Assembly: GCF_900129095.1 (NCBI RefSeq)
Contig: NZ_FQVA01000001.1
Location: forward strand, 62,001-126,000
DNA from: Microbulbifer donghaiensis
Lineage (GTDB): Bacteria; Pseudomonadota; Gammaproteobacteria; Pseudomonadales; Cellvibrionaceae
Direction: 5' to 3'
DNA: 64,000 nt
Part shown: in pieces, positions 38,401 through 46,595 of the stretch
How the letters are laid out: each line of letters opens with the position of its first letter
Numbering within the stretch: the stretch's first letter is position 1
The notes under the pieces: generated by a model
The model's input: only the letters and a program-made list of their open reading frames with translations
What the model was told of the DNA's origin: nothing
The model's database searches: none
Program-made: the position numbers and the translations under genes

Positions 38401-38484
38401 GAACGGGTAATTGGGGCTGGGGACCTCTGCCGATGGATGCTACCGCTTTTCGAAATGTAACTAACGCGGTATTGGCCGCGTTAA

Positions 38485-38862
38485 TTATTGTGGTGGCAGG
38501 CAGTCGTCACAGGCGAACAACTGTACCGTAGTGCCGCACTTAAGCTCTGCAGTGTTTCCTGCCCTTATTTCCCAAGTGCAACTTTTACTTCCAACACTGG
38601 CTGTTCCATAAGAATAGCAGGGCAGGTAGTCGTGCTCATCGTGCAATTGCTTAAGCGATATTGGCTTTGCTTTCCTGAAGAAATCTTCTGCTGATTCTAG
38701 CGATACGGTGAAGTCTGAACAGAACTCCGTTTTGTTTTCATCAGTTCCCGAGCCAGTTACTTCATTTATCACGATCTCGCTTGAGTCACTATGCTGTGCG
38801 CAGCCAATGGTTAGAACCATCAAGCTAATGATAAATATACGAAAAATATATTTGCTTACCAT
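38485..38862 (-). CDS. Cys-rich lipoprotein, possible immunity protein
   Basis: The 125-residue protein has a lipoprotein-type signal (MVSKYIFRIFIISLMVLTIGC) and six further cysteines in the mature part (FCSDF, PCYSY, SCTW, KCGTT, ACDDC), pointing to a disulfide-rich periplasmic domain. Its ATG overlaps the stop of the amidase gene by 7 nt, so it is made right after the amidase. An envelope-anchored small protein coupled to a peptidoglycan amidase is the usual plan of an immunity protein. No family recognised. Confidence 0.65.
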   Translation of the reverse strand: MVSKYIFRIFIISLMVLTIGCAQHSDSSEIVINEVTGSGTDENKTEFCSDFTVSLESAEDFFRKAKPISLKQLHDEHDYLPCYSYGTASVGSKSCTWEIRAGNTAELKCGTTVQLFACDDCLPPQ

Positions 38863-39464
38863 TGGGCACTACTCGCTTCAGTGGCCATTTTATATGAGAC
38901 TTCAGGATGTCTGTACACATCGGCAGTCGTTATTTGGAAATGCGTATAGAGTTCACTAACTAGCCACTTGAGAGATGAGTTCTGGAGTGGAGAAATTGCT
39001 TCGTACTGCTTTTTCAGCTTGTCATATGAGCCGACAATTTCAATTCCTAGCGAGTCGCTATTCAACGGAAATCGATCCGGATAAGGCTTCGATTTTTCGT
39101 GATTGTGGAGGTTAGTGATTCTGGATGAGTACGATAACCCTTTTTGGAATAACAGCTGAGTGGCGTTTTGAAGTTGTACCTTGGTGCAAGATTTGCTTTC
39201 GTAGCATTTAGACTTGATTTTGCCGACATGGTACGCCTTCTGGGTAACTCTCGCAGTTTGGTAAATTACCCCTTGTTTGTCGATTAGGAAGTGTGCTCCG
39301 TGGCCACCTTTGGCATATGAATTAAACGTTTGTTGTGCGGTATTGGCACCTGTCTGGTGTATTACGAGCGCATTTATCTTATTCAGTGAACCATGCTCTA
39401 TTCCCGAAAATACCTTTTGAGTAATTTTAGGATCCAAAAGCAGTCCTTGCTTTAGCGTTGACAT
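38856..39464 (-). CDS. N-acetylmuramoyl-L-alanine amidase (Amidase_2), possible secreted effector
   Basis: The 202-residue protein has the amidase_2 fold: ALVIHQTGAN with the first zinc His, KGGHGAHFLIDKQGVIYQT, NSDSLGIEIVG and VYRHPEVSYK with the second His and catalytic Lys. There is no signal peptide, unlike AmiA/B/C, and the opening STLKQGLLLDPKITQKVF resembles orphan amidases linked to type VI secretion. It would cut the amide between N-acetylmuramic acid and the stem peptide. GGAAGG precedes ATG 39464. The lipoprotein encoded next is the likely protector. Confidence 0.8.
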   Translation of the reverse strand: MSTLKQGLLLDPKITQKVFSGIEHGSLNKINALVIHQTGANTAQQTFNSYAKGGHGAHFLIDKQGVIYQTARVTQKAYHVGKIKSKCYESKSCTKVQLQNATQLLFQKGLSYSSRITNLHNHEKSKPYPDRFPLNSDSLGIEIVGSYDKLKKQYEAISPLQNSSLKWLVSELYTHFQITTADVYRHPEVSYKMATEASSAQW

Positions 39465-39729
39465 CAAGCCTTCCAGTAAATTAATGCGCTAGCGAATATA
39501 TCAATCATGATTGATACTCTCAATGAAAGTTAAATTGACTCTGGCACAATTTAAGAAATAAGGATAAATAAATCGGGTCGGGTCAGCCCCTTTTATGTCA
39601 ACGCCCCATTACAGGCCACTTCGAAGCTCCTTGCTCGCAGCCCCTCATGGAGTGGGGCTATGATCGAATACAAATATCAAGAAGAAAAGTCGTTGCTAAC
39701 TTTTTCGCAAACTTGCTGAAGGCAAAACA

Positions 39730-40179
39730 CTACCGCTTGATATGAACTGCCGTTTCAGTTCGTGCTGGCCACACCATTCCTGCTCGTATAGCCACGAGCA
39801 GAATCACAAATGACATTTCCAATGCAAGGAAGACACCAATGGGGTGGCCGGGCACACCTTGTATCAGCAGGTAGATTAAATAGAGCATGGTAAGCAGATT
39901 GCCTGCCAGGGTGGCGGTAAGCGCGTAGCCGCGCGCTTGCCAGAGCGGCTGGCTGAACAGGATATTCAACGCGGCGGTGCCGGCGAGCACTGCTCCGGGC
40001 AGCATCAGCAACAGGCGACGGGGCAGGGCAGTAGCCTCGCTCATAACCTGTGCCCAGATAGCGACAAAATGACCGTTGGCGCCCAGGATTAGCAGAACGC
40101 TCAGGAGCACAGCGCCAGCCGCGGCAAGTCTATACAGGGCATTTTCCTGCAAGCCCGGTGATGAACTAGAAACCGACAT
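39730..40179 (-). CDS. Small integral membrane protein in a two-component operon
   Basis: The 149-residue protein has four predicted membrane helices (about 16-36, 54-72, 84-105 and 115-132) and short loops. No recognised domain. It overlaps the end of the response regulator gene by 14 nt and is the last gene of the sensor-regulator operon, so it may be a partner or target of that system. Confidence 0.65.
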   Translation of the reverse strand: MSVSSSSPGLQENALYRLAAAGAVLLSVLLILGANGHFVAIWAQVMSEATALPRRLLLMLPGAVLAGTAALNILFSQPLWQARGYALTATLAGNLLTMLYLIYLLIQGVPGHPIGVFLALEMSFVILLVAIRAGMVWPARTETAVHIKR

Positions 40180-40858
40180 CGCGCCCTCCGGCGGTGGCCA
40201 GGCCGCATTCGTAGGCGAAGACGACGGCCTGGGCGCGATCGCGTAATCCCAGCTTGGACAACACGCTGGAAACGTGGGTTTTTACGGTGGCCGCGCCAAT
40301 AAACAGGGCCTCGGCAATTTCGGCATTGCTCTTGCCATCGGCAATTGCTGCCAGCACCTCGCGTTCCCGTGTGGTCAAGCGGTCCAAACGTTCGGCCAGG
40401 TTGCGGCCTGTTCCCAGCTTTTGCGCGAACTGGCTGATCAGGCGTTGGGTGATACCGGGCGCGAGCATGGCACCGCCATCCGCAACCGTGCGCACTGCCT
40501 CCACCAGAGCCTCGGGTGGAATATCCTTGAGCACAAAACCACTGGCTCCCGCCTGCAGGGCGCGAAACACGTATTCGTCGGGATCGAAGGTGGTGAGGAT
40601 GATCACCCGGCAGGCTTTGTCGCCTGCCTCTGCTCTTTCCTGCGTTTGAAGGATGCGCGCGGTGGCCTCCAGCCCGTCCATCTCCGGCATGCGGATGTCC
40701 ATCAGAATGATGTCCGGCTGGTGCACGCGTGCAGCCTCGATTGCCTCGACGCCGGTGCCGGCCTCGGCCACCACTTCAATATCGGGCTCGTTATCCAGCA
40801 CCAGGGCAAAACCGCGCCGCACCAGCGCCTGATCATCCACCACCATGACTCGTAACAT
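40166..40858 (-). CDS. NarL/FixJ-type response regulator
   Basis: A 230-residue regulator: receiver domain with acidic pocket DD at 8-9 and phospho-acceptor Asp54 (ILMDIRMPEMDG), then a LuxR-type helix-turn-helix with LTTREREVLAAIADGKSNAEIAEALFIGAATVKTHVSSVLSKL. It overlaps the histidine kinase stop by one base (TGATG), so the two are translated together. Targets are unknown; the divergent DUF2306 gene is a fair candidate. Confidence 0.93.
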   Translation of the reverse strand: MLRVMVVDDQALVRRGFALVLDNEPDIEVVAEAGTGVEAIEAARVHQPDIILMDIRMPEMDGLEATARILQTQERAEAGDKACRVIILTTFDPDEYVFRALQAGASGFVLKDIPPEALVEAVRTVADGGAMLAPGITQRLISQFAQKLGTGRNLAERLDRLTTREREVLAAIADGKSNAEIAEALFIGAATVKTHVSSVLSKLGLRDRAQAVVFAYECGLATAGGRDVGF

Positions 40859-42114
40859 CAGGTTCCCCTTTCCGTAGTGGGCAGTTGTGCAGTCACTTCA
40901 AAGCCACCGCCATCGATCACACCGGCGCGTAGGTGGCCGCCGAGCAGTACCGCGCGCTCGCGCATACCCGCGATGCCGTGCCCACCGCTTTGTTGTCCGC
41001 CAATGGGCTGCTCAGCGGCGCCGCGGCCGTCATCCTGAACACAGATAGCAATGTGATCGTGCGCAACGCTAACACTCACGCGCACACTGGCTTCGGCACC
41101 GACGTGTTTAATGACGTTGGTCAATGACTCTTGAACGATACGGTAAGCGGCGAGGGCGACCCTGGCAGGTACACCCCCGAACTCGCCGTGCGGTTCATAG
41201 TCCACCCTGGCCACGACCTGGCGGACCTTTTCGATCAGGGCTGGGAGATCATGCAAATCCGGCTGCGGGGTGAGTTTGGCCTCGTCGCTGGCCGGGCGCA
41301 GTACGCCGAGCAAGTGCCGCATCTCCGACAGGGCGTGGCGGCCGGCAGCCTCCACCGCAGCCATGGCCTCACTGGCTGCCTCCGGATTATTGCGGCAGAT
41401 GGTTCTGGCTGCGCCGGCCTGGACCGTCATCAGGCTCACCTGATGTGCCACCACATCATGCATCTCGCGGGCGATGCGGGTGCGCTCGGCCGCTACAGCG
41501 CGCTCGGACTCCGCATTGCGCTCCCGTTCCAGATACCTGGCTCGCTCTTCCAGCAAGCGCAGGCGTTCGCCGCGAAAGCGCAGCCTGCGGCCAATGTGCC
41601 ACAGCGCCCATGCCAGCACGACAGCCACGGTACCTCCGGCCGTGGGCTGAACCAGTAGCTTCTCGTCTTGCACCACAAACGCCAGCGTTGCCGCGACCGC
41701 GATCAAGCTGATGCGGGTGTTGGCCTCATAGCGGCCAAGGCTGTACAGCGAAAACGCCAGCGCAACGATGCCTTCCGCTGGCAACCCCAGCTCCAGTATC
41801 AGCGTGGCTCCGAGAACAACGGCGTGTACCTGCCAGGGGTGGGTGCGACGCCACAACAGGGCGAAACAGCCGACGAAGGCGCATTGAAAAGCGGCGACGT
41901 CCCACAGGCTTTGCAGGGCCAGGACATCGCTTGCATTTTGGCGCGACCACATCAGCAGCGTCAGTAAAAAGGCGAGTATGGCGATGAGCAGGTCGGTCAG
42001 CTGTGGCCAGCGCTCGAATGGCCCGCGCAATGGTTGCCAGGCCGGAAGCTTGGGCAACTCGGTACTGGCGTCGGGCGGGTTCGATGCCTGCGTATTGGGG
42101 GGCGGCGACTTCAT
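40858..42114 (-). CDS. Sensor histidine kinase (HisKA_3 type)
   Basis: The 418-residue protein has an N-terminal membrane domain with about five helices (40-175), then a coiled linker, the dimerisation/phospho-acceptor motif REMHDVVAHQ with His219, and a C-terminal ATPase domain with YRIVQESLTNVIKH and GGHGIAGMRERA. With no large periplasmic loop it probably senses a membrane signal. This pairing with a NarL-type regulator is more common in actinobacteria but also occurs in proteobacteria. Confidence 0.92.
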   Translation of the reverse strand: MKSPPPNTQASNPPDASTELPKLPAWQPLRGPFERWPQLTDLLIAILAFLLTLLMWSRQNASDVLALQSLWDVAAFQCAFVGCFALLWRRTHPWQVHAVVLGATLILELGLPAEGIVALAFSLYSLGRYEANTRISLIAVAATLAFVVQDEKLLVQPTAGGTVAVVLAWALWHIGRRLRFRGERLRLLEERARYLERERNAESERAVAAERTRIAREMHDVVAHQVSLMTVQAGAARTICRNNPEAASEAMAAVEAAGRHALSEMRHLLGVLRPASDEAKLTPQPDLHDLPALIEKVRQVVARVDYEPHGEFGGVPARVALAAYRIVQESLTNVIKHVGAEASVRVSVSVAHDHIAICVQDDGRGAAEQPIGGQQSGGHGIAGMRERAVLLGGHLRAGVIDGGGFEVTAQLPTTERGT

Positions 42115-42355
42115 TCCCGCATGCTAAACCAGGCGCGGCCAGCTGTCATGAGACTTGCGGGGGAGGTGATAGCAGCACCCTCTCCACCTTTTGGGGGAGG
42201 TCAGATTCCTGCCTGTGGCCGATGTTCTGAAGTCTGAAAGCACCGACCATGCTCGCCAGGCACATTGAGCCCAAGCCCGCGAGGACCATGCCGTGAAAAC
42301 CAAGGTGCGAGAGTACCGCGTGAGTCCCGCTCTATAAACGCCTGGAGAAAAAACG

Positions 42356-43186
42356 ATGAACGACGCTGTACTCAGCACAACAGTGCTCCGCCCATTCGAT
42401 ACACGGCGGGCTGTCAATCTGGCGGTGACAACCTGGTTTAGTATCGCGGCGATCGGCCACGGGATATTCCTTGCCTATATTCTTGCCGTGTTCTATCCGC
42501 CCATTGCGCAGTCGGGGCTGCACGGCCTGCAGGGCCTCGATCACCTGCCGGCCGGCTTTCGCGAGGGCGATACACTGGGCAACCTGGCGGCGGTAGCGCA
42601 CGTGCTGCTGGCTGCGATTGTGATCGGTGGCGGCCCTCTGCAGCTGGTTCCTGCCGTGCGCCGACACGCCCCCACCTTCCACCGCTGGCTGGGCCGCAGT
42701 TACCTGCTGGCTGCCGTCATTAGCAGTGTGGGCGGGCTGTACATGATCTGGACCCGCCACAGCATTGGCAATCTATGGTCTCAGATCACCATCTCCGTCG
42801 ACGGTGTATTGATTCTGGTGTTTGCATTCCTGGCACTGCGCAACGTTATGGCCGGCCGGATTGCCGAGCACCGGCGCTGGGCCCTGCGCCTGTTCATGGC
42901 CGCCAGCGCGGTATGGTTCCTTCGTGTGGCCCTGATGGGCTGGGCGACGCTGACCGGTGGCTGGGGCATCGACTGGGAATCCTTTACCGGCCCCTTCGTG
43001 TACGCCCTGGGTGTTGGTCAGTACCTGGTACCCCTGGCCATGCTGCAATGGTATTTCCATTGTCAAAAGCGCGACGCCGGGCACCGCGCACAGCTCGCCT
43101 TCGTTAGCACCCTGGTGCCGCTGACCGTCTTTATGGCCATTGGCATCTTTGCCGCGACCATGGGTATGTGGTTGCCGCGGATCTGA
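42356..43186 (+). CDS. DUF2306-family membrane protein
   Basis: The 276-residue protein has about seven membrane helices and the DUF2306 signatures: HVLLAAIVIGGGPLQLVPAVRRHAPTFHRWLGRSYL and AEHRRWALRLFMAASAVWFLRV. The His residues in these stretches suggest possible haem or metal binding, but no function is established. GGAGAA precedes ATG 42356. It is divergent from the sensor kinase with a 241-bp gap, so it may be controlled by that system. Confidence 0.85.
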   Translation: MNDAVLSTTVLRPFDTRRAVNLAVTTWFSIAAIGHGIFLAYILAVFYPPIAQSGLHGLQGLDHLPAGFREGDTLGNLAAVAHVLLAAIVIGGGPLQLVPAVRRHAPTFHRWLGRSYLLAAVISSVGGLYMIWTRHSIGNLWSQITISVDGVLILVFAFLALRNVMAGRIAEHRRWALRLFMAASAVWFLRVALMGWATLTGGWGIDWESFTGPFVYALGVGQYLVPLAMLQWYFHCQKRDAGHRAQLAFVSTLVPLTVFMAIGIFAATMGMWLPRI

Positions 43187-43218
43187 GCCCGGCGGGTAGG
43201 TTGCCACGGGGTTTCTAG

Positions 43219-43238
43219 ATTCCCGCCTTCGCGGGAAT
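43219..43238. repeat. Short REP-like inverted repeat
   Basis: ATTCCCGC, a CTTC loop and GCGGGAAT form a perfect 8-bp hairpin followed by GACGATTTTTT. It is the widespread type whose reverse complement reads HSREGGNL when translated. It could also help end transcription of the DUF2306 gene. Confidence 0.7.
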
Positions 43239-43276
43239 GACGATTTTTTGAGGTACCTTTAAGCCTGCTCTCCCTT

Positions 43277-43354
43277 GTAGGATGGGCAAAGGAGCGTAGC
43301 GACGTGCCCATCTTCCGCGGCGCTGATGGGCACGCTGCGCTTTGCCCATCCTAC
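43277..43354. repeat. REP-like palindrome, copy 5
   Basis: A 78-bp element with the arms GTAGGATGGGCAAAG and CTTTGCCCATCCTAC, upstream of M14 copy C. It is the same family as the copies in the lol and prp operons. Confidence 0.85.
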
Positions 43355-43467
43355 GAAAACTTATGCGCTCGCCCCATTCAGGTCTGCCTCCTTTTAAGAG
43401 CGCTGCAATGTTGCTGTACGGGTGTAGAATGCCCGCCTGCCTCGGTCATCACTGGAGAACAAGCGCT

Positions 43468-44391
43468 ATGAACACGGCCCCCGCATTTTATCCAATCGGT
43501 ACCCCCGAAACGCCCTGGGGCGAGGCGGAACGCGCCGAGTGGTTGTCGCGGCAGAGCCGCCAGCGCAGCTACGAGGCGGAGGTGTTGAGCGCAATCGAGG
43601 GCCTGCGCCCGCGCTTCGATGTGGAAGAGTACGGCCGTCTGGAATACGGCTCTGAGAGCTTTCCGCTGTTGGCGATCCGCAGCCGCGACTGGCGTGACGA
43701 CCTGCCGGTGGTGCTGGTGACGGGCGGGGTGCACGGCTACGAAACCAGCGGTGTACACGGTGCGCTGCAGTTCGTGGATCAGCATGCCGCGGATTACGCA
43801 GGCCGCGTCAACCTGCTGGTGGCGCCCTGCGTCAGCCCCTGGGGCTACGAGCGTATCCATCGCTGGAACCCGCTTGCGGTAGACCCGAACCGCTCGTTCC
43901 GCGAAGACAGCCCGGCGGAGGAGTCGGCGGCGCTGATGCGACTGGTGGCGCCCGTTCGCGATCGTGTGCTGTTGCATATCGATCTACACGAGACCACCGA
44001 TACCGACGAAACCGAGTTCCGCCCCGCGCTGGCCGAGCGCGACGGCAAGCCGTTCGCGCCGGGCGGGATTCCCGATGGCTTCTACCTGGTGGACGATAGC
44101 GAGAACCCGCAGCCGGAATTCCAGCAGGCTGTGATCGCGGCGGTGGAGAAGGTCACCCACATCGCCCCGGCCGATGACAACGGCGAGATCATCGGCTCAC
44201 CGGTGGTCGCGCGCGGCGTTATCGAGTATCCGCTCAAGCAGCTGGGTCTGTGCGCGAGCATCACCAGCGCCCCCTACAAGACCACCACCGAGGTCTACCC
44301 CGACAGCCCCCGCGCGACGCCCGAGCAATGCAATACCGCGCAGGCTGTCGCGGTGTGCGCGGCGATTGACTACGCGCTGGCGCACCAGTAG
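43468..44391 (+). CDS. M14-type zinc carboxypeptidase-like protein, copy C
   Basis: A 307-residue near-duplicate of the gene at 36290, with the same metal motifs (GGVHGYE, HIDLHETTD) and identical length. Most differences are scattered single bases, and the core from about 43690 to 43860 is almost identical at DNA level. The upstream TCATCACTGGAGAACAAGCG is also shared. ATG 43468 follows GGAGA. It probably does the same job as copy A; the two may be kept similar by gene conversion. Confidence 0.85.
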   Translation: MNTAPAFYPIGTPETPWGEAERAEWLSRQSRQRSYEAEVLSAIEGLRPRFDVEEYGRLEYGSESFPLLAIRSRDWRDDLPVVLVTGGVHGYETSGVHGALQFVDQHAADYAGRVNLLVAPCVSPWGYERIHRWNPLAVDPNRSFREDSPAEESAALMRLVAPVRDRVLLHIDLHETTDTDETEFRPALAERDGKPFAPGGIPDGFYLVDDSENPQPEFQQAVIAAVEKVTHIAPADDNGEIIGSPVVARGVIEYPLKQLGLCASITSAPYKTTTEVYPDSPRATPEQCNTAQAVAVCAAIDYALAHQ

Positions 44392-44415
44392 GAAGGGCAA
44401 TTGGGGGCGGGGCGC

Positions 44416-46512
44416 TTACATCGTGCGGCGGTCGCCGGCGGTATCTCTTTCCTTCTGTTCTGCCCAGAGTGCCTCGATCAGGAGCTCAGCGCCGAATGAC
44501 GTGACGTGGTTGTCGTCATAGAGAACCGGTAGCTGGTTGATTACGCCCCGGCAAATGGTTTTATCACACAGGACCTGTTGGCTGTTGAATAGAGCAGCGC
44601 CGTTTTTCTCCGTGAGCTCGGTAATGGTTTTTATCGTATTGCTGGTGCGGGCGACTGCGTCGAGATAGGGCATGGAAATATCTACCTGTCGGTCAGTCAT
44701 GGCCAGCCGCATTGCCGTGGGCGCTACGAGCAGAGGGAATTCAGGGGGTGATATGACTACGGTAACCTCGCGGCCCATCGATTTCAGTGCCGCGAGCGTA
44801 CGCTGCAATCCCCGGGTGAATACCGCCGGATTATTGGCAACGTCGATGGTGTCTATCTCGTCATCGTACAGGTACACATGGTCCCCGGATTGGTGATCCG
44901 TTGGCAGGCGCCTGCCTTCATAATTCACGACCCACCGCGCATTCAGTATTACATGCCGTATCTCCGGATGATCGCGCACGAAGTTTAGAGCCGAGCTGTT
45001 GAAGCTGCGGCACTCATTTTCCGGGTGGGGTAGTTCTGCTCTGGCGCTCTTGGCGACCCCGAGCAGGGGCGGGCAGTCTACGGCACCCAGGAAATATATG
45101 TCCCGGTCGCTGCCGGATTCAGCCAGCAGTGAGCGAAAAGCTGGCGTCAGGGCGCGCGCGTGGGAGTCGCCCCACAACAATATATCCCCTTCGTTTGAAG
45201 ACTTTCCCTCCCCTTTGTGGATCCGGCAACTGTCGAGTGAAAGTTCCACCACTTTGTCTCCGCCCTGAAAGCAAAGGCCCGGAATGGAATCGTACTGCTC
45301 GATAGTGTGGTTGATAGCTTGAGCCTGTGCTGGCAACCTGCCGGGAAGCCCGCCGCTCAGGAACAGAGTCAGCGCCAGCGTTATTCCCGCGATACTGATA
45401 GTTGCCGCCGTCAAAATCGGCTTGGCCGAGCCAAAGTGGGTTAACAAGCCCTTGGTGGGGAGGCTTTCCGCTCTGCCGGCAACGGGGGCGGTGCTCTTTT
45501 TGCGGAGGAACGGCTGCTCGATATACTTTCTCGAGAATAAGCCAACGACCAGGGTCAAAGTCAGCAGCAGCGCGGTTTCGCCGCTGCCGAGTGGCCGTCC
45601 CGCGTACATTCCTGCAAATACGATCAGCGGCCAGTGCCAGAGGTAGAGGGAGTAAGATGTTTTCCCTATCGTGACCAGCCCTCTGTGGGTGAGTATGCGG
45701 GTTGCAATGCTGGGGCCGTTGAGTCCCGCATTGATGACCATTGCACTGCCAAGCACCGGCAAGAGTGCAGCAGTACCGGGAAAGCGCGTAGAGTCATCGT
45801 AAAAAAGTGCTGCGCCTATGATGCCGGCGAGCCCCGCAATGCCCAGCAGGTCGTTCACCGGTCCGTGTGGCAGTTTTACCCGGACGCCGCACGCAAGGAC
45901 CGCACCTATCAACAGTTCCCATGCGCGACTCCCGAGCAGGTAATAGGCGGCAGAGGGTGCATGATTGGATTGATATACGCTGAGCAGGAAAGACAGCAGA
46001 ATCAGGGTGAGCAGGATATTGCGCAGTTTTTCTGTAGAGATTTTCGGTAGGAATACGAACAGGAGGGGGTAGAGCAGGTAAAACTGCTCTTCAACTGCGA
46101 GTGACCAGGTGTGCAGGAGTGGCTTGGTTTCCGCCGCAGCATCGAAGTAGCCGCTTTCCATCCAGAAAATAAAGTTTGAACTGAAGGCGAATGTTGCCCC
46201 GAGACTCTTGGCGAATGATTTCAGTTCTGTGGGTAGTAGCAGGAAATAGCCAACGATCGTGGTGATAATCATGACACCGAACAGCGCGGGGAGCAGCCGA
46301 CGGACTCGGCGGTTGTAAAAGCGGATGCTGCTGAATGTTCCAGCCTTGTGCTCGGCGAGCAGAATCGAAGTGATCAGGTAGCCGGACACCACAAAAAAAA
46401 CATCGACACCGACGAATCCACCACTGAACGCCGGCAGTCCGGCATGGAAAAGAATAACGGGAATGACGGCAAGGGCGCGCAGACCGTCGATATCACTTCT
46501 GTATTCTGTCAT
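44416..46512 (-). CDS. Acyltransferase with fused SGNH domain (OafA/YrhL-like)
   Basis: The 698-residue protein has the acyltransferase-3 membrane domain (ten or so helices, residues 8-390) with YRSDIDGLRALAVIPVILFHAG and HTWSLAVEEQFYLLYP, then an SGNH hydrolase-like domain with GDSHA at 448-452 and a late DNH near 675. Such proteins O-acetylate surface polysaccharide or LPS sugars. It is the last gene of the minus-strand sugar cluster and probably decorates the product. Confidence 0.92.
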   Translation of the reverse strand: MTEYRSDIDGLRALAVIPVILFHAGLPAFSGGFVGVDVFFVVSGYLITSILLAEHKAGTFSSIRFYNRRVRRLLPALFGVMIITTIVGYFLLLPTELKSFAKSLGATFAFSSNFIFWMESGYFDAAAETKPLLHTWSLAVEEQFYLLYPLLFVFLPKISTEKLRNILLTLILLSFLLSVYQSNHAPSAAYYLLGSRAWELLIGAVLACGVRVKLPHGPVNDLLGIAGLAGIIGAALFYDDSTRFPGTAALLPVLGSAMVINAGLNGPSIATRILTHRGLVTIGKTSYSLYLWHWPLIVFAGMYAGRPLGSGETALLLTLTLVVGLFSRKYIEQPFLRKKSTAPVAGRAESLPTKGLLTHFGSAKPILTAATISIAGITLALTLFLSGGLPGRLPAQAQAINHTIEQYDSIPGLCFQGGDKVVELSLDSCRIHKGEGKSSNEGDILLWGDSHARALTPAFRSLLAESGSDRDIYFLGAVDCPPLLGVAKSARAELPHPENECRSFNSSALNFVRDHPEIRHVILNARWVVNYEGRRLPTDHQSGDHVYLYDDEIDTIDVANNPAVFTRGLQRTLAALKSMGREVTVVISPPEFPLLVAPTAMRLAMTDRQVDISMPYLDAVARTSNTIKTITELTEKNGAALFNSQQVLCDKTICRGVINQLPVLYDDNHVTSFGAELLIEALWAEQKERDTAGDRRTM

Positions 46513-46595
46513 TGCGAGCCTTGTTGCCGTGCGTGCTTTCTTCGTCAGGATGTTTGTTTTTCGAAAAGGGTCCCATTCCTGCAGTGTCAGAATGC

